Assembly (NCBI GenBank): GCA_017307735.1
Contig: JAFKGR010000005.1
Coordinates: forward strand, 186,001 to 250,000
Direction: 5' to 3'
Source: Chitinophagaceae bacterium
GTDB taxonomy: Bacteria > Bacteroidota > Bacteroidia > Chitinophagales > Chitinophagaceae
Length of the DNA: 64,000 nt
Positions 8,887 through 16,443 of the stretch are shown here, piece after piece. Under the pieces are notes generated by a model. That model saw only the letters and a program-made list of their open reading frames with translations, was not told the DNA's origin and ran no database searches. The position numbers and the translations under genes are program-made. Position 1 is the first letter of the stretch; each line of letters begins with the position of its first letter.

Positions 8887-9402
8887 ATGAAAGAAATAAA
8901 GATTCCGCCAGCTACAAAAAAAAATAAAGTTTTTTCCCTTGTAGAATCCTATCTAACCGGGTTGGGTATCCGTATAAAATCGAGAGATGAAAACAGGCCG
9001 TGGGGCGGCTTTTTTCATATTGACGAGCGCGATTTAGAAAAATTCATTGACTGTTTTTTCAGCGGAATTCCTAATCGTGAGATCCGCGTATCAGAAAAGT
9101 TAAGTCCAAAAATTCTGTTGGTGGAAAGCGGGAAACGGCTTAGCTGGCAATATCATCATCGCCGGGCCGAGATCTGGAGAGTGGTAGGAGGGCCGGTAAA
9201 AGTAATAACCAGCAATTCAGACAAGGAAACGAAACCAATAATTAAGAATTTCCAGGATATTATCATTCTCAACAAAGGAGAACGTCACCGGTTGATTGGC
9301 GGAGACGGATGGGGAGTAATTGCTGAAATCTGGCAGCATACAGACACGATTCCCAGTGATGAAGACGATATTGTGCGTGTACAGGACGACTTTGGCAGAT
9401 GA
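8887..9402 (+). CDS. Mannose-6-phosphate isomerase-like cupin protein
   Basis: A 171-residue cytoplasmic protein. The C-terminal 100 residues match the cupin domain of type II phosphomannose isomerases: the metal-binding QYHHRRAEIW, the KGERHRLIG turn and the closing SDEDDIVRVQDDFGR, all in the usual order. The N-terminal 60 residues include RPWGGF, also typical of this group. It lacks the GDP-mannose pyrophosphorylase domain of the fused enzymes. A role in converting mannose-6-phosphate and fructose-6-phosphate is likely but the exact sugar is not certain. It stands alone, between mnmG and korB. Confidence 0.8.
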   Translation: MKEIKIPPATKKNKVFSLVESYLTGLGIRIKSRDENRPWGGFFHIDERDLEKFIDCFFSGIPNREIRVSEKLSPKILLVESGKRLSWQYHHRRAEIWRVVGGPVKVITSNSDKETKPIIKNFQDIIILNKGERHRLIGGDGWGVIAEIWQHTDTIPSDEDDIVRVQDDFGR

Positions 9403-9473
9403 CCCTATTATATCCTTCCTTATTTTTTCCTGAATTCAAAAAAGAATCCATTTCAAGCCGTTCACCAATGAAT

Positions 9474-9481
9474 TAAATTTG
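9474..9481 (+). promoter_or_regulatory. -7 box TAAATTTG of korB
   Basis: Exact TAnnTTTG four bases before the ATG at 9486, implying a leaderless or nearly leaderless transcript. Confidence 0.65.
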
Positions 9482-9485
9482 CATT

Positions 9486-10535
9486 ATGGCTATTGCTGAA
9501 ACTCTCATCAAAACATTAACATCAAAAGATTTTGCAACCGATCAGGAAGTACGCTGGTGCCCCGGATGCGGGGATTACAGTATATTGGCCCAGGTTCAAA
9601 AGGTATTTCCAATGCTGGGAATACCAAGAGAAAATTTTGTTGTTATCAGTGGAATCGGATGTAGCGGTCGTTTCCCTTACTATGTAAATACCTACGGAAT
9701 TCATGGAATCCATGGCCGTGCAACCGCAATTGCGAGCGGTTTGAAAGCCACTCGCCCTGAATTAAGCATCTGGATTGCAACCGGGGATGGCGACTGCCTG
9801 AGTATCGGAGGTAACCATACCATTCATCTGTTCAGAAGGAATATCGATGTTAACCTCATGTTGTTCAATAATCAGATTTATGGTTTGACAAAGGGGCAAT
9901 ACTCACCAACCAGCGAGGTAAATAAAATCACCAAGAGTTCTCCTTTGGGAAGTATTGATGCGCCGTTTAATCCTGCATCTCTGATTTTGGGAGCCGGCGG
10001 CACTTTCATTGCACGTACCATGGACAGAGATCCTAAACACCTGCAACAAATGTTATTGAGATCAGCCCATCATAAAGGAAGTTCTTTTCTCGAAATTTAT
10101 CAGAACTGTAATATTTTTAATGACGGGGCATTTGAAATGTTTACGGATAAAAAGTCCAAGGCTGACGAAACTGTGTTTCTTGAAAACGGGCAACCCCTTA
10201 TTTTCGGAAGTGAAAAAAACAAAGGTATCCGGCTGGATGGTTTGCGCCCTGTTGTTGTAACTATTGATGAAAATACTTCTGCGAATGATTTGTGGATTCA
10301 CGACGAAAAAGACCCGGCCAAAGCAGATCTCCTGGTCAGTATGTTTGATGATCCAACATCCGAAAACCACCTGCCTCGTCCATTCGGAGTGTTTTATGAT
10401 ATCGAAAGGCCTTGTTACGAAGATGTAATGGCCGAACAGATTAAGAATGCCATAGAATCAAAGCCGGCAAACCTCGACAGCCTTTTAAGTGGAAAGGAAA
10501 TTTGGGAAATTAAAAAAGAACCCGCGTTAGTTTAA
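9486..10535 (+). CDS. korB: 2-oxoacid:ferredoxin oxidoreductase, beta subunit
   Basis: ThDP-binding beta subunit (349 residues) of a 2-oxoglutarate- or pyruvate-type ferredoxin oxidoreductase, which decarboxylates a 2-oxoacid to acyl-CoA and passes electrons to ferredoxin. The Fe-S/ThDP signature WCPGCGDYSI is near residue 20; GIGCSGRFPYY and the ThDP motif GDGDCLSIGGNH with the later NNQIYGLTKGQ are present. The alpha subunit (korA) that normally adjoins it is missing on both sides: a cupin gene precedes it and a convergent small gene follows. It must pair with a subunit encoded elsewhere. Its own promoter box supports independent transcription. Confidence 0.92.
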   Translation: MAIAETLIKTLTSKDFATDQEVRWCPGCGDYSILAQVQKVFPMLGIPRENFVVISGIGCSGRFPYYVNTYGIHGIHGRATAIASGLKATRPELSIWIATGDGDCLSIGGNHTIHLFRRNIDVNLMLFNNQIYGLTKGQYSPTSEVNKITKSSPLGSIDAPFNPASLILGAGGTFIARTMDRDPKHLQQMLLRSAHHKGSSFLEIYQNCNIFNDGAFEMFTDKKSKADETVFLENGQPLIFGSEKNKGIRLDGLRPVVVTIDENTSANDLWIHDEKDPAKADLLVSMFDDPTSENHLPRPFGVFYDIERPCYEDVMAEQIKNAIESKPANLDSLLSGKEIWEIKKEPALV

Positions 10536-10772
10536 ATTGTTCAGAAACACAAAAGGTGGAAGTTCTTTCATTTCCAGAATCAACTTCAATTGTTTTCTGT
10601 TGGAACTAATTTTTCGCTTGTTTACATTGATGATTTCATGAGCCACCACCATAGATTCAGGTTGCTCTGTAAAGTAAAGCATTTCATGTAGCATCTCTAC
10701 CTCATGATTAATCATTCCAGGATTAGATTCTTCCTTCAATAAAACCAGAAGCTCGCGATTAAACCTTTTCAT
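10527..10772 (-). CDS. Conserved-looking hypothetical protein, 81 residues
   Basis: I do not recognise a function. The ATG at 10772 lies 14 bases after the stop of the small lipoprotein gene on the same strand, so the two look like an operon. The product is mainly helical and charged, with segments such as MLHEMLYFTEQPES and MKELPPFVFLNN, and has no signal or membrane segment. The frame is open further upstream to 10862, but that extension would overlap the lipoprotein gene in another frame, so I prefer the internal ATG. Its end overlaps the korB stop by nine bases, converging. Confidence 0.55.
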   Translation of the reverse strand: MKRFNRELLVLLKEESNPGMINHEVEMLHEMLYFTEQPESMVVAHEIINVNKRKISSNRKQLKLILEMKELPPFVFLNNLN

Positions 10773-10786
10773 CGTCACAATGGATT

Positions 10787-10912
10787 TTAATAACCTACCA
10801 TTCCCTGTTCTGTCGGGCATCCGCATTTCACTCTTTTTGAAGCACTGCAGCCCATCGCACAAATACTAACAATCAACACAAGAGCAAGAAATATGTGGGT
10901 TAAATTTTTCAT
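10787..10912 (-). CDS. Small lipoprotein, 41 residues
   Basis: A short gene starting at the ATG complementary to 10910-10912 and ending at TAA at 10787. The product has a charged start, a hydrophobic core (LALVLIVSI) and a cysteine in AMGCSAS that suits a lipoprotein or secretion signal, followed by a short mature part with KCGCP and ending GMVGY. Small Bacteroidota proteins with a signal and a Cys-rich GCP...MVGY-like tail exist as I recall, but I know no function. It is followed after 14 bases by the 81-residue gene. Confidence 0.6.
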   Translation of the reverse strand: MKNLTHIFLALVLIVSICAMGCSASKRVKCGCPTEQGMVGY

Positions 10913-11024
10913 TATGTTGGATCCGCAATTTAAATTAAACATCAACTTATATCAACCGTTTATTGTCTAACGTTAAATTACACTACCAAATTACGCTAAT
11001 TTCACAAATAAAAACTGAAATATT

Positions 11025-12143
11025 CTGACTGAAATAAGAAATATATCCAATTTCGCAGCCTCACCCGTTGTACTTATAGCTCCATTAGACTGGGGACTTG
11101 GTCATGCAACCCGCTGTATCCCAATTATTCGCGAGTTGTCCTCTGAAGGATATCAAATTTTCATCGGGGCGTCAGGTAAAATCTTTTTTTTACTAAAAAA
11201 TGAATTTCCAGAAGCCAAATTTATTCAAATACCCAACTATAACATAAACTACAGCAAAACAAAAAAATGCTTTCCTCTCAGGCTTATCTCTCAAATCCCC
11301 AAAATCATTTTTAAAATCAGGGAAGAAAAAAAATGGATAAGGCATCAATACCTCAAATACAAATTTGATATCATCATTTCTGATAACCGGCCAGGGCTTT
11401 GGCATCCAAAAACTCATTGTATTTACATCACACACCAACTCAACTTTTTTACACCAATCCGGTTTCTTAATCAACTCGCATCCCGCCTGCACAAACATTA
11501 CATAAAAAAATTTGATCAATGCTGGATTCCGGATGTGCCCGATGGGCTTTCGGGAAAATTATCAGCCCTATCACCTAAGCCGGAAAATTACCAATTCATT
11601 GGCCCACTATCGAGGATGGAACCTGAAAAATCTGATGTTCATTACGATATAGCAATGATTCTTTCGGGCCCTGAACCCCAACGAACCATCTTCGAAAAAA
11701 TCCTGTTGGAACAGGCATATAAATCCACTCAAAAAATTATTGTTGTGCAAGGCCTTCCCGGGGCGGAAAAAATATCAAAGACCAAAAACCAAATCACGCT
11801 TGTAAATTACCTCGATGCCAAAGAACTAAACAAGGTTATTTGCGGCTCCTCTTTGGTAATCAGCCGTAGCGGTTATACAAGTGTGATGGATTATGCCCGC
11901 CTTAATACAAGGGCAGTTTTAGTACCCACGCCGGGCCAGCCGGAACAAGAATATCTCGCCAAATATTTATCAGAGCAGAAATATTTTATGAGTGCTCCCC
12001 AGACGAATTTCTCTCTGGAAAAGGTTTTAGAAAAAAGTGAAACATTTCCTTTCCGCCCGCTGAAATTCCCTTTTGACCTTTACAAGGCATTTATTCATGA
12101 TTTAAGACAAAAAAAAGATTCACCTTTGCACATTCAACAATGA
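11025..12143 (+). CDS. MurG-like glycosyltransferase (GT-B, family 28 type), start codon unusual
   Basis: About 350-370 residues, resembling Bacteroidota glycosyltransferases related to MurG. The N-terminal nucleotide-binding strand VVLIAPLDWGLGHATRC is encoded from 11067 in the same frame as the rest; the C-terminal donor-binding part has SRSGYTSVMDYA and PTPGQPEQEYLA. The first ordinary start in frame (TTG at 11136) comes after the conserved GHATR motif and would delete it. The frame is open from 11019, with only non-standard candidates (ATT 11022, CTG 11025). I give 11025 as a tentative start. The stop overlaps the EamA gene in ATGA, so the two are coupled. Donor and acceptor are unknown. 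Confidence 0.75.
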   Translation: MTEIRNISNFAASPVVLIAPLDWGLGHATRCIPIIRELSSEGYQIFIGASGKIFFLLKNEFPEAKFIQIPNYNINYSKTKKCFPLRLISQIPKIIFKIREEKKWIRHQYLKYKFDIIISDNRPGLWHPKTHCIYITHQLNFFTPIRFLNQLASRLHKHYIKKFDQCWIPDVPDGLSGKLSALSPKPENYQFIGPLSRMEPEKSDVHYDIAMILSGPEPQRTIFEKILLEQAYKSTQKIIVVQGLPGAEKISKTKNQITLVNYLDAKELNKVICGSSLVISRSGYTSVMDYARLNTRAVLVPTPGQPEQEYLAKYLSEQKYFMSAPQTNFSLEKVLEKSETFPFRPLKFPFDLYKAFIHDLRQKKDSPLHIQQ

Positions 12144-13054
12144 ATGCTGTTACAAAAGCACACCTTGCTCTTCTTGGTACCAATTTATTTTTTGCCCTGA
12201 ACTATTCGGCAATTAAGTATTTCACCAACAACCATATCGCCGGGCCATTCGGAATTAATATTCTTCGTGTGGGAGGAAGTATGCTGCTATTTTGGCTGCT
12301 GTTTCCGTTTAAACCCAATAAGAGGTTCTTCAAATTAAAAGACATCAAACGGCTGCTGCTCTGTGCATTCACCGCTATTGCGGCCAATCAGATGTTATTT
12401 ATAAAAGGATTGCAGTACACAAGTCCATTGCACGCATCTTTGCTCACATTGTTGTCTCCCATCCTAATTACACTTCTGGCTTCTTACATGTTAAAAGAAC
12501 GGCTTTCAATTTTAAAAGTCGGCGGGCTTCTTTTCGCTCTGAGCGGGGCATTGCTCCTGCTTTCAGGAAAAGAGACCAATCCCGGAGACAATTTTTTGCT
12601 TGGCGATTCTTTGATAATGGCAAGCTCCGTTGCTTATACATTTTACTTCATTTTGGTAAAACCCCTGATGGATGATTATTCTCCGATGATGGTGACCAGG
12701 ATGATATTTTCTTTTGGGTTTATCATGATCCTTCCATTGTGTGTTCAGGAAGTAAGGGCAATAAATTTTAAAGATTTTTCTCCCTCAGAATGGTTGTCCA
12801 TGTTCTACGTGGTTGTTCCCGGTACATTTTTAGCCTACGTATTCAACGTTTATGGAATAAAAATTCTGGATGCATCCAAGGCTGGCGCTTACATATACAC
12901 CCAGCCCGTCTTTGCGGGAGCGGCCGCTGCATTTTTTCTTGGCGAAAAAATTACCCTGCCCAGAATAATTGCAGCCCTAATGATCTTTGCCGGATTGTAC
13001 ATGGCCCAGCGAAAACAAAAAAAATTAAACTCAATTCCTTCAGCCGAAAATTAA
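12140..13054 (+). CDS. EamA/DMT-family membrane transporter
   Basis: A 304-residue inner-membrane protein with about ten hydrophobic segments arranged as two EamA repeats, typical of drug/metabolite exporters. The first repeat contains NYSAIKYF and the second AYIYTQPVFAGAAAAFFLGE, a characteristic late helix with the conserved Pro and GE. It overlaps the upstream glycosyltransferase gene by four bases (ATGA) and is probably co-transcribed. The substrate cannot be told; a link with the glycosyltransferase is only suggested by position. Confidence 0.88.
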   Translation: MNAVTKAHLALLGTNLFFALNYSAIKYFTNNHIAGPFGINILRVGGSMLLFWLLFPFKPNKRFFKLKDIKRLLLCAFTAIAANQMLFIKGLQYTSPLHASLLTLLSPILITLLASYMLKERLSILKVGGLLFALSGALLLLSGKETNPGDNFLLGDSLIMASSVAYTFYFILVKPLMDDYSPMMVTRMIFSFGFIMILPLCVQEVRAINFKDFSPSEWLSMFYVVVPGTFLAYVFNVYGIKILDASKAGAYIYTQPVFAGAAAAFFLGEKITLPRIIAALMIFAGLYMAQRKQKKLNSIPSAEN

Positions 13055-13068
13055 TAGGCATGAATCTT

Positions 13069-13076
13069 TATCTTTG
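13069..13076 (+). promoter_or_regulatory. -7 box TATCTTTG of dnaN
   Basis: Exact TAnnTTTG, 16 bases before the dnaN ATG, giving a leader of about a dozen bases. Confidence 0.6.
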
Positions 13077-13092
13077 GCAATAAACCTTATTT

Positions 13093-14211
13093 ATGAAGTT
13101 CATTGTTTCTTCTACCCAATTACTAAAACATCTGCAGCAGATCAGCGGGGTTCTTAATACAAATACTGTTCTTCCTATTCTGCTTGATTTTTTATTTGAA
13201 ATTGAAGACAATCAGTTGACCATTGTTGGTACTGATCTGGAAACTGTCATAAGGGTGAAAATGCCGGTAGAATCCCAAGAATCGGGAAACCTGTGTATTC
13301 CTGCAAGAATACTTATCGACTCCCTGAAAAATATTCCGGAACAACCGCTGACATTTAATATCGACAACTCTTTTGCAGTTGAAATAACAAGTGACACCGG
13401 AAAGTATAAAGTCATGGGAGAAAATCCCGAAAATTTTCCCAAAGATCCTGTAACTAATGATTCGGTTACTTTTACAATGCCGGCATCAGCAATGCAAATG
13501 GTCATCAACAAATGCCTGTTTGCAACCAGTTCAGACAATCTGCGCCCGGCGATGTCAGGAGTATATTTCGAACTTAATGAAAATGGGCTGACGACTGTTG
13601 CCACAGACGCTCACAGACTTGTGCGATTAACCAGAAAGGATATTGATTCAAAAGAAAAATCAAGTTTTATTGTTCCCAAAAAACCACTCACGCTCATCAA
13701 AACAATGATTCCCGTTTCGGACGAACAAATAAAAGTCGGATTCAATGACAAGCATCTCTTTGTGACGTACGAAGATGCCGAGGTAATTTGCCGGCTGATC
13801 GATGCAAGATTTCCTGATTATAAAGTGGTAATCCCTCCTGACAATCCTTACAAACTCATCGTTAACAAAAACGATTTCCAAAATGCATTGAGAAGAGTAA
13901 GCGTATTTAGTAATAAAAGCACTTATCAGGTGGCTCTATCCATACACGGAAGTGAATTACAATTGGAATCACAGGATATCGACCTAAGTTTTGAAGGTAG
14001 TGAACGAATGGCTTGTCAGTATGATGGAGAAGATCTTCAGATCGCATTCAATGCAAAGTTTTTGATTGAAATGCTATCTGCGGCGGAATCCGATGAGATA
14101 GTGATGGAGTTGAGTACTCCAACTAAACCCGGAATTATCAAGCCTTCGGGAACAACAAATAATGATGAGGACTTATTGATGCTCGTAATGCCGTTGATGT
14201 TGAATGCATAA
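13093..14211 (+). CDS. dnaN: DNA polymerase III sliding clamp (beta subunit)
   Basis: Ring-forming processivity factor of the replicase, 372 residues, the normal length. It starts MKFIVSSTQLLKHLQQISGV, as in Bacteroidota clamps; the three clamp domains follow, with VATDAHRLVR in domain 2 and the C-terminal LVMPLML tail in domain 3. dnaA is not adjacent here, unlike the dnaA-dnaN pairs of Firmicutes and Proteobacteria. The gene lies about 5.5 kb from the DnaA-box cluster described below. It has its own promoter box. Confidence 0.97.
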   Translation: MKFIVSSTQLLKHLQQISGVLNTNTVLPILLDFLFEIEDNQLTIVGTDLETVIRVKMPVESQESGNLCIPARILIDSLKNIPEQPLTFNIDNSFAVEITSDTGKYKVMGENPENFPKDPVTNDSVTFTMPASAMQMVINKCLFATSSDNLRPAMSGVYFELNENGLTTVATDAHRLVRLTRKDIDSKEKSSFIVPKKPLTLIKTMIPVSDEQIKVGFNDKHLFVTYEDAEVICRLIDARFPDYKVVIPPDNPYKLIVNKNDFQNALRRVSVFSNKSTYQVALSIHGSELQLESQDIDLSFEGSERMACQYDGEDLQIAFNAKFLIEMLSAAESDEIVMELSTPTKPGIIKPSGTTNNDEDLLMLVMPLMLNA

Positions 14212-14297
14212 AGGGACACATTATTCAACTCAATCAAGGAGTATTCCCTCAATTATTTTTTTATTTGATATTCAAGTTGCTTTTTTAATATATCAGC

Positions 14298-15032
14298 ATG
14301 AAGTCTATTGCACTTATTCCTGCACGATACGAGGCCACTCGTTTTCCCGGCAAGCTTATGCAACAGCTCGGCGAGAAAACGGTCATCATGCATACTTTTG
14401 AAAACACAAAAAAGACAATGCTTTTTGATGAAGTCATAGTGGCCACGGATAGTAAAATAATTTTCGATGAAATAACTTCTAAAGGTGGATATGCGATTTT
14501 GAGTGACCGCAACTATGAAACGGGAAGTGACCGTATTGCTGCCGCAGTAAAAAATATCGATGTGGATGTTGTCATCAATGTTCAGGGAGATGAGCCCTTT
14601 GTAAACAAAAAGGCTCTTGAAGATTTGCTGGATGTTTTCAATGATCAACGCGTCACAGCGGCTTCTTTAATGTGCCCCATTTTTTCTCCGGCGGAAATCA
14701 TCAATCCCAACTATGTGAAAGTGGTCACTGATAAAAATAACAATGCGCTTTACTTTTCCCGATCTCCCATTCCTTTTGAACGAAACAAAGCAGGTGTTCC
14801 TGTTATGAAACATGTCGGGATTTACGGATACAGAAAAAATACTTTGCTGCATTTTTGCCAACTTGAAAAGACTCCGCTTGAATCTACCGAAATGCTGGAG
14901 CAGTTGAGACTTCTTGAAAACGGAATCCCGATCAGAATGGTCGAAACCAACCTGAGCCCACTGTCCATTGACACTCCCGAAGATTTGGAAAAAGCCCGCG
15001 CTTATCTGGTTCTTAATTATTCTGCCAAATAA
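14298..15032 (+). CDS. kdsB: 3-deoxy-manno-octulosonate cytidylyltransferase (CMP-Kdo synthetase)
   Basis: Cytoplasmic enzyme that activates Kdo with CTP for lipopolysaccharide inner-core synthesis; 244 residues, typical length. Nucleotide-binding IPARYEATRFPGKL is at residues 7-20; SDRNYETGSDRIAAA and VVINVQGDEPF carry the conserved catalytic and magnesium-binding residues, and STEMLEQLRLLENG and SIDTPEDLEKAR close the fold. Its presence shows a Gram-negative envelope with Kdo-containing LPS. It is preceded by an AT-rich 86-base gap and followed by a 206-base gap with no clear gene. Confidence 0.96.
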   Translation: MKSIALIPARYEATRFPGKLMQQLGEKTVIMHTFENTKKTMLFDEVIVATDSKIIFDEITSKGGYAILSDRNYETGSDRIAAAVKNIDVDVVINVQGDEPFVNKKALEDLLDVFNDQRVTAASLMCPIFSPAEIINPNYVKVVTDKNNNALYFSRSPIPFERNKAGVPVMKHVGIYGYRKNTLLHFCQLEKTPLESTEMLEQLRLLENGIPIRMVETNLSPLSIDTPEDLEKARAYLVLNYSAK

Positions 15033-15238
15033 TATTCTCCCTTATTTTCTTGTTTTCTTTACACAAAATAGTGTATCCTCAATTTCTATCAGGAGTGTAC
15101 GCACGTAAATATGAAATACTTTTCCAGACAGAACAAAGTATCCCTTCTTTCCATTGAAACTATGCAGGAAAAATTTTTTAATTTACGGTGTAAATAAAAC
15201 AGAATAATTTTCAGGTTGCCATTTCAAACAAAGCCTTC

Positions 15239-16324
15239 ATGTTCAACAGTAAATATCTATCCCGATTAAAGCTTTTTGAAAAAGTAAATAAAAAAATTCT
15301 TGCTGTCAATCCAACTCTTCCTCCTTCAAGAAAAGAACCGCCATCTTCCATAATTACAGTCACTGAATATAATTCCGATTTTTCGCGGGTAGAGAAAAAT
15401 ATAAAAATATCCGACTTTGAAAACAGCGTAGGTGAAAATAAAATTACCTGGATCAATGTGGATGGCCTCCGCAAATCAGATGTTGAGAAGATTGGAGCCA
15501 TGTTCAAAATCCACCCTTTATTGATAGAAGATATCATCAGCAACGGTCAACGTCCAAAGGTTGATGAAATGAAGGATATTATTTTCACCCTCATCTATAT
15601 GTTGAATTTTAACCAGGAAACAAACTCTGTGGAAACAGAACAGGTTAGTATTATCCTCGGAAAAAATTTTGTATTATCCTATCAGGAATTCACAGACAAA
15701 AATCTTTTTAATAATATCCGTGAAAAAATTGCCATTAAAGAAAGCAAATTCCGAAGCAACAAGGCAGATTATCTTTTTTACGCACTCATCGATGCTATTG
15801 TCGACAATTACTTTGTCATTATGGAAAAACTCGGCGAACGAATAGAATTTTTGGAAGAAGAAATTGTTCAGCATGCAAACACCGTAACGCTAACGAGGAT
15901 AAACATCCTGAGGAAAGAAATGATTCTGCTCAAACGAAACATTACACCTGTACGCGAACTGGTGAACAGCCTTTTGAGAACTGATTCATTATTGATAGAC
16001 GATAAAACTGAAAAGTATTTTAAAGACGTCTATGATCACATTGTACAGGCAAGTGAGCTTTCAGAAAACTATCGCGATATGATGATGAACCTGCACGACC
16101 TGTACCTAAGTGAATTAAACCTGAAGATGAACGAGGTAATGAAAGTAATGGCAATTGTGACCTGCCTATTGGCTCCAGCCACTGTCATTGGAGGTATTTT
16201 CGGAATGAATTTCAGCCGCATGCCCTGGTTGAAAAATCCTGAAGGTTTTTATCTGGCAGTTGCCTTTATGTTGCTCATTCCGGTTGTAATGATTTATTTA
16301 TTCAAAAAGAGAGGTTGGTTTTAG
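15239..16324 (+). CDS. corA: CorA-family magnesium/cobalt transporter
   Basis: A 361-residue divalent-cation channel. The long N-terminal cytoplasmic domain ends in an extended helix with many acidic residues, followed by two C-terminal membrane helices. The selectivity motif GMN is in GGIFGMNFSRMPW near residue 322, and the positively charged tail KKRGWF closes the protein as in other CorA proteins. It converges on the ppiD-like gene with a hairpin terminator between them. Confidence 0.94.
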   Translation: MFNSKYLSRLKLFEKVNKKILAVNPTLPPSRKEPPSSIITVTEYNSDFSRVEKNIKISDFENSVGENKITWINVDGLRKSDVEKIGAMFKIHPLLIEDIISNGQRPKVDEMKDIIFTLIYMLNFNQETNSVETEQVSIILGKNFVLSYQEFTDKNLFNNIREKIAIKESKFRSNKADYLFYALIDAIVDNYFVIMEKLGERIEFLEEEIVQHANTVTLTRINILRKEMILLKRNITPVRELVNSLLRTDSLLIDDKTEKYFKDVYDHIVQASELSENYRDMMMNLHDLYLSELNLKMNEVMKVMAIVTCLLAPATVIGGIFGMNFSRMPWLKNPEGFYLAVAFMLLIPVVMIYLFKKRGWF

Positions 16325-16390
16325 AAAATAATCAGGAATCAAATTCCGATTTCTTTTTAAACATTCGACAAGGCGTTGTATTGTTTCAAC

Positions 16391-16420
16391 TAAAAAGGCT
16401 GCCTTGAAAAAGCAGCCTTA
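16391..16420 (-). terminator. Hairpin terminator after the ppiD-like gene
   Basis: Perfect 8-base stem (AAGGCTGC at 16395-16402 with GCAGCCTT at 16412-16419) and a nine-base loop. On the minus strand the stem runs into five Ts, as expected for an intrinsic terminator of the ppiD-like gene; it may also stop corA transcripts. Confidence 0.75.
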
Positions 16421-16443
16421 AATTAAAATTCTTTATCCGGAAT

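Noticed and set aside
10773..10862. N-terminal extension of the 81-residue protein to 111 residues
   Set aside because: The extension overlaps the small lipoprotein gene in another frame and is composed unlike the rest; the internal ATG at 10772 fits the spacing.
15111..15197. 28-codon frame between kdsB and corA
   Set aside because: Too short and with no recognisable pattern, promoter box or conserved context.
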